Positions 46,218 through 55,860 are shown, counted from the stretch's first letter. The stretch: 64,000 nt of DNA from Flavobacteriales bacterium (GCA_025210805.1 JAOAQX010000007.1:1-64000), one strand, 5' to 3'. Numbers and translations are program-made. Notes: generated by a model from the letters alone, not told the origin.

Positions 46218-48668
46218 ATGAGAAAAGCATTATTTCTCTTTGTATTTACTCTTTTAAGTTGCAGCGCTTTATTTGCTCAACAGTTTCGTATTTCTGGTCA
46301 GGTATTGGAGGCTTCTTCTCAAGAATCACTTCCTTATGCCTCAGTTGTTATCAAGGAACCTAATACCCATAAAATTATCAAAGGAACCACCAGTGATGAA
46401 ATGGGGAAATTTGCACTAATGGCAAAAAAGGGGAATTATATCTTAGAAATTCAGTTTTTAAGCTTTGATAATTATGTGAAGAAAATTGAACTAAATGGGC
46501 ATCTAAATTTGGGAAAAATAACACTTCAAGAATCTAAAGAGACCTTATCTGAAGTAGAACTCACTGCCGAAAAAGATCAAATGAGCCTCAAGGTAGATCG
46601 TAGAGAATTCACCGTAGGAAAAGATGTAACAAATAAAGGTGCTTCGGCTTCAGAGGTTTTAGGAAATATTCCTTCTGTAAATGTAGACGTGGAAGGAGCT
46701 GTAAGCCTTAGAGGAAGTGAAAATGTAAGAATTTTGATAAACGGAAGACCCTCTTCTCTTTTGGGAATCAACGGAACGGATGCTTTAAAAATGATTCCAT
46801 CAGAAACGATAGAAAAAGTAGAAATAATCACCAATCCTTCCGCAAGGTATGATGCCAGTGGAGAGGTGGGTATTATTAATATTGTACTCAAAAAAGAAAA
46901 AAGAAAAGGTTTTAACGGAGTGATCAATACCAATATTGGTTATCCTACAGCTTATGGATTAGGGATTAATCTGAATTTCAAAAGGAAAAAAATAAACTAT
47001 TTTGCAGGATTAAGCTATAACCAGAGAGCTAGACAAGGAACGGGAGAATTCAAATACTCAAAATTTGGAACAGATACTACCTTTACTACAAAAACACGCT
47101 CTGAGGACGACAATAAATCTATGAGATTTATGGCAAGAGCTGGTTTTGATTATGCCATTTCAGACAGAACAAACCTTACTTTTTCAGGTATGGTTTCTGG
47201 CGGAAAAGGAGATGATACCAATGAAAGAAATATCAGAGATTTTAACAATAACAATACGCAGATCAGTCAAACACACAGAAAACTCCACGACCTGGAGGAT
47301 CTTTTGGGGATGGATTTTAATGCAAACTTTCATCATAAAGGAAAAATCAAAGGCGAAAGACTCACCGCGCAACTCCAGTTTTCAAAAGATTTTGAAGATG
47401 AAAATGGAACAATCACTCAAGATGTAAACTTTCTTACGACCAATAAAAATCGTTCTCAACTACAACAGTCTATCAATGATGAAAACCAAGATAATTGGCT
47501 TTTCCAGATAGACTATATTCGTCCTTTTTCTGAAAGACTCAAAATGGAAACTGGAGCAAAAGCTACAGACCTGAGTATTGATGTTAACTACAAAGTGAGT
47601 GAGCAACAAAAAAATGGTGATTGGAAAATTATTAATGGTTTTTATGATAAACTGGCTTACCGCCAAAAAGTTTATGCTGCCTATGGAATCGTCTCAGGAC
47701 AATTGTTACCAGAAAATGAAAAACTGGGTTATCAAGTAGGACTTAGAATGGAGCATTCGGATATTGAAAGTATTTTTAAACTAAGCAATAAAAGCACTCC
47801 AAGAACTTACACAAACTTATTCCCATCTGCTCACCTTTCTTACAAAGCGAGCGAACAAACTTCTTGGCAACTGAGTTATAGTAAAAGAATTGATAGACCC
47901 AGAGCCTGGAGTTTGATGCCCTTTTTCTCTTTTGCCAGTGAAAGAAATCTTTTTGTAGGAAATCCTGAGTTAGACCCAAGTTATAGTCATGTGGGAGAAC
48001 TTACTTTTTTAAATTACTGGGAAAAAGGTAGTTTTATGGCAAGTGCGTACTATCGTCATATTATGGATGTAAGAGACCGTATTGTACTAGCGGCAGATCC
48101 CAATGCAGGGAACAACGTTGAAACACTTATCAAACCTTTCAATATCGGAACAGAAAATAACTATGGTTTAGAGCTCACAGGATCTTATAATCCTTCTAAG
48201 AAATTAAAATTTAGAGCTTCTGCAAATTTATATCACAGCTCTATAGATGGTTCTTATACTGATGAACACAGAACCCTTGATTTATCTACCAATAATTTTG
48301 CTTGGCAAGGAAGGTTGAATATGACTTATGTTTTACCAAGAAAATGGATTACTCAAACTACTTTTGGTTATCGATCAAAAAGACAAGATACCCAAGGAGA
48401 TGTAGATCCTGCAATGGCATTAGATTTCGGGGTTTCAAAAGATCTTTTTGGAGACAAAGCTACCATTGCATTTTCTGTAAGAGACATTTTTAATACCCGA
48501 AGAAGAATAGCCTTTAGTGAAGGTCCTGATTTTAGAATGGATTATGACTTCCAATGGAATTCAAGAACATTTAGACTCAATTTCACCTACCGTATTAATC
48601 AAAAGAAAAGACGTGGTGGAGTACGCCAAAGAAACCTTAGAGATAGCGGAAGCGGTGGAGGATTTTAG
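46218..48668 (+). CDS. outer-membrane receptor with carboxypeptidase-like domain and beta-barrel
   Basis: An 816-residue protein. A signal peptide (FVFTLLSCSALFAQ) is followed by a carboxypeptidase-like regulatory domain (FRISGQVLEASSQESLPYASVVIKE), a TonB-receptor-type plug (ASEVLGNIPSVNVDVEGAVSLRGSENVRILINGRPSSLLG, IEKVEIITNPSARYDASGEVGIINIVLKK) and a large barrel of the outer-membrane beta-barrel family 3 type. The plug suggests TonB-dependent uptake, but this Bacteroidota group often lacks a clear TonB box and a known substrate. No SusD partner is adjacent, which argues against a glycan-uptake SusCD pair. The C-terminus is Gly/Ser/Arg-rich. Confidence 0.88.
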   Translation: MRKALFLFVFTLLSCSALFAQQFRISGQVLEASSQESLPYASVVIKEPNTHKIIKGTTSDEMGKFALMAKKGNYILEIQFLSFDNYVKKIELNGHLNLGKITLQESKETLSEVELTAEKDQMSLKVDRREFTVGKDVTNKGASASEVLGNIPSVNVDVEGAVSLRGSENVRILINGRPSSLLGINGTDALKMIPSETIEKVEIITNPSARYDASGEVGIINIVLKKEKRKGFNGVINTNIGYPTAYGLGINLNFKRKKINYFAGLSYNQRARQGTGEFKYSKFGTDTTFTTKTRSEDDNKSMRFMARAGFDYAISDRTNLTFSGMVSGGKGDDTNERNIRDFNNNNTQISQTHRKLHDLEDLLGMDFNANFHHKGKIKGERLTAQLQFSKDFEDENGTITQDVNFLTTNKNRSQLQQSINDENQDNWLFQIDYIRPFSERLKMETGAKATDLSIDVNYKVSEQQKNGDWKIINGFYDKLAYRQKVYAAYGIVSGQLLPENEKLGYQVGLRMEHSDIESIFKLSNKSTPRTYTNLFPSAHLSYKASEQTSWQLSYSKRIDRPRAWSLMPFFSFASERNLFVGNPELDPSYSHVGELTFLNYWEKGSFMASAYYRHIMDVRDRIVLAADPNAGNNVETLIKPFNIGTENNYGLELTGSYNPSKKLKFRASANLYHSSIDGSYTDEHRTLDLSTNNFAWQGRLNMTYVLPRKWITQTTFGYRSKRQDTQGDVDPAMALDFGVSKDLFGDKATIAFSVRDIFNTRRRIAFSEGPDFRMDYDFQWNSRTFRLNFTYRINQKKRRGGVRQRNLRDSGSGGGF

Positions 48669-48717
48669 TTCGATAATTTTATAAAATTGGGCTAAGAAAA
48701 TCTGACATTTTTATACA

Positions 48718-48766
48718 AAACAAAATCCCTTTTATCACATCGTAAATCTATGTGATAAAAGGGATT
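48718..48766 (-). terminator. long hairpin between the receptor gene and the Dabb lipoprotein gene
   Basis: 17-bp perfect arms (48724-48740 and 48750-48766, loop of 9), followed on the minus strand by a T-rich tail. There is no T-run on the plus strand, so it most likely terminates the minus-strand lipoprotein gene. Confidence 0.7.
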
Positions 48767-48789
48767 AAACATTGGGGAATACCATTTAG

Positions 48790-49269
48790 TTATTTAACTG
48801 CTGTATAATCATAAACTAACACCCCATTTTCTTCTGCTAATAAAGGTCCTACAAAAGCCTTAAAATCATCATGAGCTTGATCGTATTTACCCATTTCTGT
48901 AATAAAGGGTTTTCCCACATAGTAATCTCTATCTGACAATGAATTGAATGTAACAAAAAATGCTATTTCATACCCTTTTGACACGCCTTCTTTACTGTTC
49001 TGATAGCCGTATTCTATGTCTCGGATATACTTTTTACCATCTTTTTTACTTTCTTTTAATGCCAAAAACTTCTCAATAACTTGGTTCTTTTCCCCATCTG
49101 TTACGCTGTCTTTATATTTAAACAACACAATATGCCTGATGGTTGTTGAATAGTGAATAGGATCGGTAGTTCCTCCATCCTCATTTACCGTATCTTTATC
49201 ACAAGATGATAAAAATGAGAAAAAAATTGTACAAAACAGTACAACCGTTACGTTTCTAAAGTTCTTCAT
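48790..49269 (-). CDS. Dabb-family lipoprotein
   Basis: A 159-residue protein with a lipoprotein signal (CTIFFSFLSSCDKD). The Dabb (stress-responsive alpha-beta barrel) domain begins at RHIVLFKYKDSVTDGEKNQVIEKFLALKES and contains DRDYYVGKPFITEMGKYDQAHDDFKAFVGPLL. The domain is often a small dimeric barrel of uncertain chemistry; a lipid-anchored version is less usual. The N-terminal linker (TVNEDGGTTDPIHYSTT) separates anchor and domain. It is bounded downstream by the long hairpin. Confidence 0.85.
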   Translation of the reverse strand: MKNFRNVTVVLFCTIFFSFLSSCDKDTVNEDGGTTDPIHYSTTIRHIVLFKYKDSVTDGEKNQVIEKFLALKESKKDGKKYIRDIEYGYQNSKEGVSKGYEIAFFVTFNSLSDRDYYVGKPFITEMGKYDQAHDDFKAFVGPLLAEENGVLVYDYTAVK

Positions 49270-49440
49270 AATTAGTAATAGTTTAAATTAATATTTAACT
49301 CTATTTGATTTTCATTTTTTTTAAAACATTTTTTAAATCAATGCCTTAAACTCATTATTAAAAAAAAATCAAACAGACAAGGTTAATGATAAAAACACAA
49401 CTATTGTATATAAAATAATTATTTCTAAAGAAGTTATGTA
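49270..49440. other. AT-rich non-coding spacer
   Basis: Between the Dabb lipoprotein start and the repeat element. I see only A/T-rich sequence and no consensus promoter with both boxes. Part of the 526-bp region without a gene that ends at 49796. Confidence 0.5.
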
Positions 49441-49705
49441 ATTTACCCATATATTTTGTTTCTTTTCGGAGTTTTTCGTTGTAGAACATCTCTTAATCCT
49501 CCTGAAAAGTCAGGACAAGCTCTGGAATTAAAATCCCCCTTTGAAGGGGGTAAGGGGGATGTTGCATCTTGTTTCATAATCGAATAGCATTTCCTTAGTT
49601 TCTTTTTATGGGCGATATTTATTTGTGTAACATCCCCTTACTCCTTCGAATAGCTTGTCCCAATATTTCGGGAGGGATTATGACAGTGAGTAAACCAACA
49701 CCATA
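49441..49705. repeat. MITE-like dispersed repeat, long copy
   Basis: About 265 bp with no gene. The ends match the element at 41705-41812. The inner part holds imperfect inverted repeats: GACAAGCT near 49513 pairs with AGCTTGTC near 49652, and GATGTT near 49558 with AACATC near 49629. A G/C-rich hairpin AATCCCCCTTTGAAGGGGG also occurs. It looks like a non-autonomous mobile element or structured repeat and encodes nothing. Confidence 0.65.
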
Positions 49706-49795
49706 AACGGTATTACTTTATCGTATTTGATATCTGAACTAGAAATGAAAAATCCATATAAATCCCTCCAAAAAGGAATTACTCAGGCATATTTT

Positions 49796-51007
49796 CTAGC
49801 TTTTTGATTCAATCCACCTCGACATAAACTCCAAACTCCTGTTAGAATGATAGGCAGTTAATTTTTGATAGAAGCTCGTTTTTGAAGTACGTTTTCCAAG
49901 GGCAATACGCTCAAAGAAACACTCAAAATACTGAGGATTTTGATAGAGTTTTTGAAACAGTTCTTTTCCAATTTTACTTTTTTCTTCCCAAAGATTTTGA
50001 TTTTTATACAGCTCAATAGCCTGATGTATCATCTCTTGTGGAGAATCGGTAATAAAACCTGCCCAATTTTCGAGTTCATCACCCATCGATTCTGCCCCAA
50101 CAGTATTGGTGACTATAGGAACTCCAAAACGCATTGCCTCTTTAATTTTCCCTTTAATCCCTGCACCAAAAGGCAAAGGTGCTAGAAGTACTTTTCCTTG
50201 TTGAAAAACAGAAGTCAAATCTGGAGCTTGCCCCACTATTTCAAATCCTTTTTTGGCTTGATGAAGTTGTTGAATTCTGGGCGGACTATAAGCTCCGTAA
50301 GCTAAAAAGCGTACCTCAGGAAGTCCTGTTTTTATTCCTTTCCATATTTTGTGATAAACATATTCAACTGAAGCGACATTGGGCGCATGTTGCAAATTTC
50401 CGATCGTAAAAAAATCTTTTCTAGCTTCCCATGGAATAACTGATTGCGGAATTTCTTGCGTTTCAAAAAAAGGAAGATAACAGCATTTTTCTTCAGAAAT
50501 TTGAAAATGATTCCTCAATAAATCCATTTCAAAACGAGAGATTATCAAAGAAAAATCTACCCTTAAAATAGAAGCAATTTCTCTATAACAAATGGGCTCA
50601 TTCTCCATCATTTTGAGTTTGAAATCAATATCTTTATTATAAGCCAACTGCCTTGTTTTTCTCAAAGCATGAAAATCTTCGGTATCCAATATTTCTAATG
50701 CCAGAGGCAATTTTTTGCGCACTCGCCATCCAAATTGTTCCTCCATCACAAAACGATCATATAGTACAATATCTGGATTGTTTTTTTCTAAAAAAGTATC
50801 AAAAGAAGAATCGTTTAAAAGAATAGAATAACAGGAAACCCCTATAGATTCAAGATCGAAACTAAACTCAGAAAGACTTGCAGTGGTGGCAAAAATTAAG
50901 CGATAATTTCTCTTCTGAAACTCAGAAATCAGCTGGATCATTCTACTCCCTGCGGCCGTGGTATTTGGTTCTGGGAAAACCATCCCAATAATCAAAACTG
51001 TTTTCAT
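49796..51007 (-). CDS. glycosyltransferase (GT4-like)
   Basis: A 403-residue GT-B-fold glycosyltransferase. The N-terminal Rossmann half starts KTVLIIGMVFPEPNTTAAGSRMIQLI, which fits the acceptor domain. The C-terminal half has the nucleotide-sugar site (VLLAPLPFGAGIKGKIKEAMRFGVPIVTNTVGAESMG), a typical GT4 loop with Gly-rich turn and KxxEAMxxGxPVV. The sugar and acceptor cannot be read. ATG 51007 is used because ATG 51037 adds a basic leader that does not resemble the family start. It stands alone between a repeat and the desaturase. Confidence 0.82.
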   Translation of the reverse strand: MKTVLIIGMVFPEPNTTAAGSRMIQLISEFQKRNYRLIFATTASLSEFSFDLESIGVSCYSILLNDSSFDTFLEKNNPDIVLYDRFVMEEQFGWRVRKKLPLALEILDTEDFHALRKTRQLAYNKDIDFKLKMMENEPICYREIASILRVDFSLIISRFEMDLLRNHFQISEEKCCYLPFFETQEIPQSVIPWEARKDFFTIGNLQHAPNVASVEYVYHKIWKGIKTGLPEVRFLAYGAYSPPRIQQLHQAKKGFEIVGQAPDLTSVFQQGKVLLAPLPFGAGIKGKIKEAMRFGVPIVTNTVGAESMGDELENWAGFITDSPQEMIHQAIELYKNQNLWEEKSKIGKELFQKLYQNPQYFECFFERIALGKRTSKTSFYQKLTAYHSNRSLEFMSRWIESKS

Positions 51008-51192
51008 TTTCCTCTGAAGAACTTTATACCGATACAAATCGATTAATTAACACTAAAAATGTATTTATTGCGTTTTTTTTTGACTGTATCAAAAAGCACA
51101 TTATTGAACAAATATATTGGTGAAAACCAAAATAGAAAAGGTTTTCAAAAGAAAAACCTGTTATATATCATGTATTTCGTCTGATAAAAGAA

Positions 51193-51200
51193 TAAATTTG
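51193..51200 (+). promoter_or_regulatory. -7 box of the fatty acid desaturase gene
   Basis: TAAATTTG matches the Bacteroidota -7 consensus, 20 nt before the ATG. I find no TTG at 17-19 bases upstream, so the promoter may need an activator. Confidence 0.4.
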
Positions 51201-51220
51201 TACTCTTAAAATCGATATCT

Positions 51221-52333
51221 ATGAGTCAAAGTGTGGCAGAGACTGCTCAAAAGAAGCCAGTCCGACAAAAGAAAAACCAGATAGCCGCCCCGAATCTTGA
51301 TGGAATTACAGACCAACAGATTATTACGGAACTAAAAGACTGGGCAAAACTAACGAAGCCTTACCAACAAACTAACAAAAAGAAACAAACGATACAAATT
51401 CTCAATTCATTCTTACCTTATTTGGCAATCAATGTCTTGATGTATTATACCCTGAATGTATCTTTGATTCTTACTTTTTTCTTGGCATTTTTAGCCGCTT
51501 TTTTCTTGGTAAGAATATTTATTATCCAGCATGATTGCGGACACATGTCTTTCTTTGCAAAAAAAGACAATAACGATACTCTTGGTTTTATTGCCAGTTT
51601 ATTTACTACTTTTCCCTATAAATATTGGGCAAGATCTCATAGCTTCCATCATGCACACAATGGGCAATTAGAAGACAGAGAAATAGGAGATATTAATACA
51701 CTTACTGTAGAAGAATACAAGGAAAAGAATCCATCACAAAGGTTTTTCTATCGCTTGTATCGTAATCCTTTTATTCTTTTTATTCTTGGCTTGAGCTACT
51801 ACCTTATGGTTCCATTGCGTTTTCCAATGGTCAAGAAAAAAGGTTGGGAAAAAACAAAAAGACAGCAACTCATCAACAATATTATTCTTGTGGCACTTTA
51901 TGCAAGTCTTACCTATCTCATAGGTTGGGATTTTCTTAAAGTTCAACTGCCTATTTTTGCCATCTATGCCGTTATTGCTTTGTGGTTCTTCTATGTACAA
52001 CATCAACATGAATTCACTTACAAACAATGGAAAAAGAACTGGAACTATGTAATCTCGGCAATAAGAGGAAGCTCTTTTTATAAATTACCGAAGATCTTTA
52101 ATTGGCTTACAGGAAATATCGGGTATCACCATATTCATCACCTAAATTCTCGAATTCCGAACTATAACCTTATCAAATGTTCTGAAGAAAACCCTATTTT
52201 GAATAAGTATGTAAATACACTTACTTTCTCAGAAAGTCTTTCTTGTGTTTTTAACCATCTATGGGATGAAAAAGAACAAAGAATGATCAGCTTTGCGGCC
52301 TTCAGAAAAATGGAAAAACAGGGATTAGTGTAA
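51221..52333 (+). CDS. membrane fatty acid desaturase
   Basis: A 370-residue membrane di-iron desaturase. The three His boxes are QHDCGHMSFF, RSHSFHHAHNGQ and GNIGYHHIHHLNSRIPNYNL; HQHEFT is an additional His cluster. Membrane helices surround them. It introduces a double bond into acyl chains of membrane lipids, which keeps the membrane fluid in the cold. The N-terminus (QKKPVRQKKNQ) is basic and soluble. Regioselectivity cannot be predicted from sequence. Confidence 0.92.
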   Translation: MSQSVAETAQKKPVRQKKNQIAAPNLDGITDQQIITELKDWAKLTKPYQQTNKKKQTIQILNSFLPYLAINVLMYYTLNVSLILTFFLAFLAAFFLVRIFIIQHDCGHMSFFAKKDNNDTLGFIASLFTTFPYKYWARSHSFHHAHNGQLEDREIGDINTLTVEEYKEKNPSQRFFYRLYRNPFILFILGLSYYLMVPLRFPMVKKKGWEKTKRQQLINNIILVALYASLTYLIGWDFLKVQLPIFAIYAVIALWFFYVQHQHEFTYKQWKKNWNYVISAIRGSSFYKLPKIFNWLTGNIGYHHIHHLNSRIPNYNLIKCSEENPILNKYVNTLTFSESLSCVFNHLWDEKEQRMISFAAFRKMEKQGLV

Positions 52334-52534
52334 GTTCTCGATACAACTTCTTTTCCGTTTCTCTCCAAAGAAATCACTCGAACTGACAGAGATATAAAAA
52401 TTGTATCGCTTTTGTCAGTTCGAGTGGTTTTTGATGAAATGCAATGGAGTCAAAAATTTTATCGAGAATAGCATACGATAATCAAAAAAGTTCTCGATAC
52501 AACTTCTTTTCCGTTTCTCTCCAAAGAAATCACT
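52332..52534. repeat. palindromic repeat with a second direct copy of one arm
   Basis: A 46-47 bp arm at 52332-52378 (AAGTTCTCGATACAAC to AAAGAAATCACT) recurs almost exactly at 52489-52534. Between them lies a perfect 14-bp inverted repeat (CACTCGAACTGACA at 52375-52388, TGTCAGTTCGAGTG at 52413-52426), and the opposite arm ends in TTTTATCGAGAA near 52457-52468. It follows the desaturase stop directly and could also act as a terminator. The rest of the 316-bp spacer to 52649 holds nothing I can identify. Confidence 0.75.
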
Positions 52535-52649
52535 TCCCAGTTAAGCCAAAAATCATTAATGTTTATTAAAAAACGTCTATCCATACTTCCTCCCAAAACT
52601 TCTTTCTCAAAAACATTCCATAAATTCGTTTCTTCCAAAACGTAAGATT

Positions 52650-53408
52650 ATGCTATTTAGAAAAATTCTATTATTATTTACCCTACTCAGCTCTTTGTTT
52701 TCCTATGCCCAAATGGCTCCAGATACTTCCATTTCTGTTTCCATGATAGAAGGTTCTGGAAGTTTTCAAATCCCAGTGGGTGATTTGGCTGATCGTTATG
52801 GGAATAGTTTTTCTATCAATGTCGCATTCTATCGTAAAACAGCAAATAATTTCACTTATGGATTACAGGTTCAAAACTATGTAGGATCTGAAATTAATGA
52901 TGTAGAAAATCTTCTTGGCGACCTAAACACCACTGAAGGTGGACCCATTGATAATCAGGGTGGGCTAGGAATTGTGGATTACCAAAAAAGAGGAATGAAT
53001 ATCATGGCTCAGGTAGGAAAAATTCTTCCGCTCTCCTTTTCTCCAAATATCAATTCTGGTTTATGGGTACAGTTTGGGGCAGGATATGTTTGGGATAAAA
53101 TCAAGATAGAAGATCTTGATGAAAGAGTCGTTATTCTCAATGAGGAAATCACCAAAGGATACGACAAACTTTCGGGTGGATTAAGCCTTTACCAATCGAT
53201 TGGTTATGTAAACTTGAGTAATAACAAAAAAGTTAACTTTCATATTTCATTGGAATTTACAGAAGGCTTCACGACTAATCTAAGAGGCTACGATTATAAA
53301 AATCAGACAAAAATAGAGGGTTCTCAATTTGATTTCTCTGTTGGACTCCGTTTTGGATGGATTCTTCCTATCTATGGAAAAAGAAAAGACAAATATTATT
53401 ACTATTAG
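52650..53408 (+). CDS. outer-membrane beta-barrel protein, unknown
   Basis: A 252-residue protein with a signal peptide (ILLLFTLLSSLFSYAQ, cleavage near residue 21). The mature part has repeated amphipathic strands (SFSINVAFYRKTANNFTYGLQVQNYVG, SGLWVQFGAGYVWDK, FDFSVGLRFGWILPIYG) and ends in aromatic Tyr, as an outer-membrane barrel does. I cannot name a family. It is 3 nt upstream of waaA and so probably co-transcribed, although the link may only be positional. Confidence 0.75.
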   Translation: MLFRKILLLFTLLSSLFSYAQMAPDTSISVSMIEGSGSFQIPVGDLADRYGNSFSINVAFYRKTANNFTYGLQVQNYVGSEINDVENLLGDLNTTEGGPIDNQGGLGIVDYQKRGMNIMAQVGKILPLSFSPNINSGLWVQFGAGYVWDKIKIEDLDERVVILNEEITKGYDKLSGGLSLYQSIGYVNLSNNKKVNFHISLEFTEGFTTNLRGYDYKNQTKIEGSQFDFSVGLRFGWILPIYGKRKDKYYYY

Positions 53409-53411
53409 TCT

Positions 53412-54644
53412 ATGAAATTCCTTTATCAGATAGGGATTTTCTTATATGGTTTTCTAATGAAAATCTTAGCCATTTGGCATCCTAAAGCGAAGCTATGGAC
53501 AACAGGAAGAAAAGAACTCTATCAAAAAGATGAAATCTTTTTCAAGAATCTACAAGGAGGAATTCTATTCCACTGTTCTAGTTTGGGAGAATTTGAACAA
53601 GGACTTCCTGTTCTTGAAGCATTAAAAGAAAATTATCCTGATAAAAAGATTATTTTAAGCTTTTTTTCTCCATCAGGTTATGAAAAATGCAAAAATCATC
53701 CACTTGCAGATTGGGTCACTTATCTTCCCTTAGATTCTAGATCACAAACCAATTGGTTTGTGAATTCATTAGCTCCAGAAATGGCTTTTTTTGTCAAATA
53801 TGAATTTTGGCCAAATCTCTTTCAAAGCTTGTATAAAAAACAGGTTCCTATTTATCTGGTTTCTGCAATTTTTAGAGAAAATCAGCTCTTTTTTAAATCT
53901 TATGGAGCTTGGTATCGTAAAATTCTAAAGTATGTTTCCTATTTTTTTGTACAAAACCAACAGTCTTTGGAATTACTCAAACAAATAGGAATATCCGAAG
54001 CAAAAATTGTGGGAGACACACGCTTAGATCGTGTTCTTAAAATAGCTAAAACTCCATTTTCTAACACAATACTAGACGATTTTACACAAAACAGAAAAGC
54101 TAACATTCTCATAGCGGGTTCCACTTGGGAGGAAGACGAAAAAGAACTTCAGGTATTTCTAAAAACAAATCCGAAATGGAAAATAGTTCTTGCCCCACAC
54201 GAAATTCATATTGGACATTTAGATAAAATTCGTCAAATTTTCTCTGAACATCAACCGTTGTTTTATTCTCATCATCCAACAAAGGAACAATTAGCCACAG
54301 CTCAAGTATTGATTATCGACACTATCGGAATGCTCAAATACCTCTACCGTTGGGGAAACATTGCCTATATCGGTGGTGGTTTTGGAAATGGGATTCACAA
54401 TACACTAGAAGCTATAGTGTATGAAACACCTGTAATATTTGGGCCCCGTTTTGAAAAATTTCAGGAAGCAAAAGATCTCATTGAAAATAATATTGGAAAA
54501 ACAATCAACAAAAATGAACTAAACAAGGCCGTTTCTTATTTTGAAAATAAAAATTTTGAAGAAATATCACATGATATTCAAGAATATATCATTAAAAATA
54601 AAGGTGCTTCACAAAAAATCATATTATATTTGAGAAACAATTAA
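53412..54644 (+). CDS. waaA: 3-deoxy-D-manno-octulosonic acid transferase
   Basis: A 410-residue Kdo transferase that adds Kdo from CMP-Kdo to lipid A precursor at the inner membrane. The N-terminal helix (FLYQIGIFLYGFLMK) anchors it. Family motifs are the catalytic-Glu loop FHCSSLGEFEQGLPVLEALK, LSFFSPSGYEKCKNHPLADWVTYLPLDS, VKYEFWPNLF and IAYIGGGFGNGIHNTLEAIVYETPVIFGPR. A complete LPS pathway in this organism is also indicated by lptC and rfaE2 in the window. It follows a barrel gene by 3 nt. Confidence 0.93.
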   Translation: MKFLYQIGIFLYGFLMKILAIWHPKAKLWTTGRKELYQKDEIFFKNLQGGILFHCSSLGEFEQGLPVLEALKENYPDKKIILSFFSPSGYEKCKNHPLADWVTYLPLDSRSQTNWFVNSLAPEMAFFVKYEFWPNLFQSLYKKQVPIYLVSAIFRENQLFFKSYGAWYRKILKYVSYFFVQNQQSLELLKQIGISEAKIVGDTRLDRVLKIAKTPFSNTILDDFTQNRKANILIAGSTWEEDEKELQVFLKTNPKWKIVLAPHEIHIGHLDKIRQIFSEHQPLFYSHHPTKEQLATAQVLIIDTIGMLKYLYRWGNIAYIGGGFGNGIHNTLEAIVYETPVIFGPRFEKFQEAKDLIENNIGKTINKNELNKAVSYFENKNFEEISHDIQEYIIKNKGASQKIILYLRNN

Positions 54645-54658
54645 TTGATTTAAAAAAC

Positions 54659-55648
54659 ATGAAAAAACTTTTATTATTTCTTACTTTATTAGTAGCCTCT
54701 CAAACCACCTTTGCACAATCTACTAATGAAATTAAAAAGGATTTAGAAAAAAAGATCATTCATCGAGTTCAAAAGTATCTTATCAAATCGCCACGACTTG
54801 TGAAAGCCGTAATGGATAAGGAATCTAAATTATTAGAAAGAAAAATCCTAAAAATTCAAAAACAATTTGAAGCTGGAACAATTACAAAAGTAGAAAGTGA
54901 AAAGCGAAAAAATAAAGCGATCAATAAATCTGCAAATAAAGTAAGTCTGATGCTCGAAGCAATGGCAACTCCTGGTAAAACAGCAGAATGGAATATAGAA
55001 CATGACACAATAGCAAATAATGGAGTGCTTATTCATGAAAATCATTGGGCATCAAACCTAAAAGTACCTATTGGTTTTGGATGGAATAATTGGATCACAA
55101 ATGGGAATCATTCAAATATATTTGATGCAGGTAAATCCATGTATTTTAAGATAGGTTTAGCCTACCCGATGTATTTTAAAAATGAAAAAACGAGTATCGA
55201 TCTTGGACTTGTGTATAACACCACAAATTACCGTATAGATAACGATAATTATAGAATGGCTCACGATCCGATATATGGAGTTCGATTTACAAAAATAAAA
55301 AGTGATCAAAAAGCCACATTATCTCGTTTTAACCAAAGTACCTTAGATATTCCTCTTACCATTTCTCATAAATTTAATGATAAGCATAAGTTTATCGTAT
55401 CAGCTGGGGTTTATGGAGGTTTGGTTCTTAGGTCTAAACAAGTTGTTAGGTATAATGACGGAAATAAGGATAAATGGAAATCTAACTGGTCAACAAACTC
55501 TTTTTATGGTGGCTTGATATTTAAAGCAGGAGTAAAAGGCGTTTATCTAGAAACAAAATTCCGACTAAACGAAGTCTTTAGTAAAAGTGAATCTGGACTA
55601 AGAAATCAATACCCTTTTCAAATAGGACTTAGCTTTGGAGATTTCTAA
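54659..55648 (+). CDS. secreted protein with coiled-coil head and beta-barrel domain
   Basis: A 329-residue protein with a signal peptide (LLLFLTLLVASQTTFAQ). Residues 25-100 are Lys/Glu-rich and helical (KKDLEKKIIHRVQKYLIKSPRLVKAVMDKESKLLERKIL). The rest has barrel-like strands (KSMYFKIGLAYPMYF, FIVSAGVYGGLVL, PFQIGLSFGDF) that end in Phe as outer-membrane proteins do. I recognise no family. It follows waaA by 14 nt and ends at a strong terminator, closing this operon. Confidence 0.75.
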   Translation: MKKLLLFLTLLVASQTTFAQSTNEIKKDLEKKIIHRVQKYLIKSPRLVKAVMDKESKLLERKILKIQKQFEAGTITKVESEKRKNKAINKSANKVSLMLEAMATPGKTAEWNIEHDTIANNGVLIHENHWASNLKVPIGFGWNNWITNGNHSNIFDAGKSMYFKIGLAYPMYFKNEKTSIDLGLVYNTTNYRIDNDNYRMAHDPIYGVRFTKIKSDQKATLSRFNQSTLDIPLTISHKFNDKHKFIVSAGVYGGLVLRSKQVVRYNDGNKDKWKSNWSTNSFYGGLIFKAGVKGVYLETKFRLNEVFSKSESGLRNQYPFQIGLSFGDF

Positions 55649-55673
55649 GAAAAAAAGATTAATACTTATTTAT

Positions 55674-55714
55674 AAAAGACTGATTAACTAACCACTAATC
55701 AGTCTTTTTTTTGT
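55674..55714 (+). terminator. terminator of the waaA operon
   Basis: 13-bp perfect arms (55674-55686 and 55696-55708, loop of 9) followed by a T-rich tail. It starts 26 nt after the last stop codon. Confidence 0.85.
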
Positions 55715-55860
55715 CTTAATAAAACAAACATTAGCCTCCTCAAAAAATCACAACATGCATCTTGATATAAAAAACAACAAATAAAAGCTCAATAATTAAC
55801 GATGGACTTCATATAAACTCCAATAAACGAATATAACAACGCTATCTTATTATATCTTTT

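Noticed and set aside
46577-46933. 118-codon minus-strand frame
   Set aside because: Shadow of the receptor plug domain, whose motifs are in the plus frame.
50179-50409. Plus-strand frame inside the glycosyltransferase gene
   Set aside because: Shadow; the GT4 nucleotide-sugar motif is on the minus strand.
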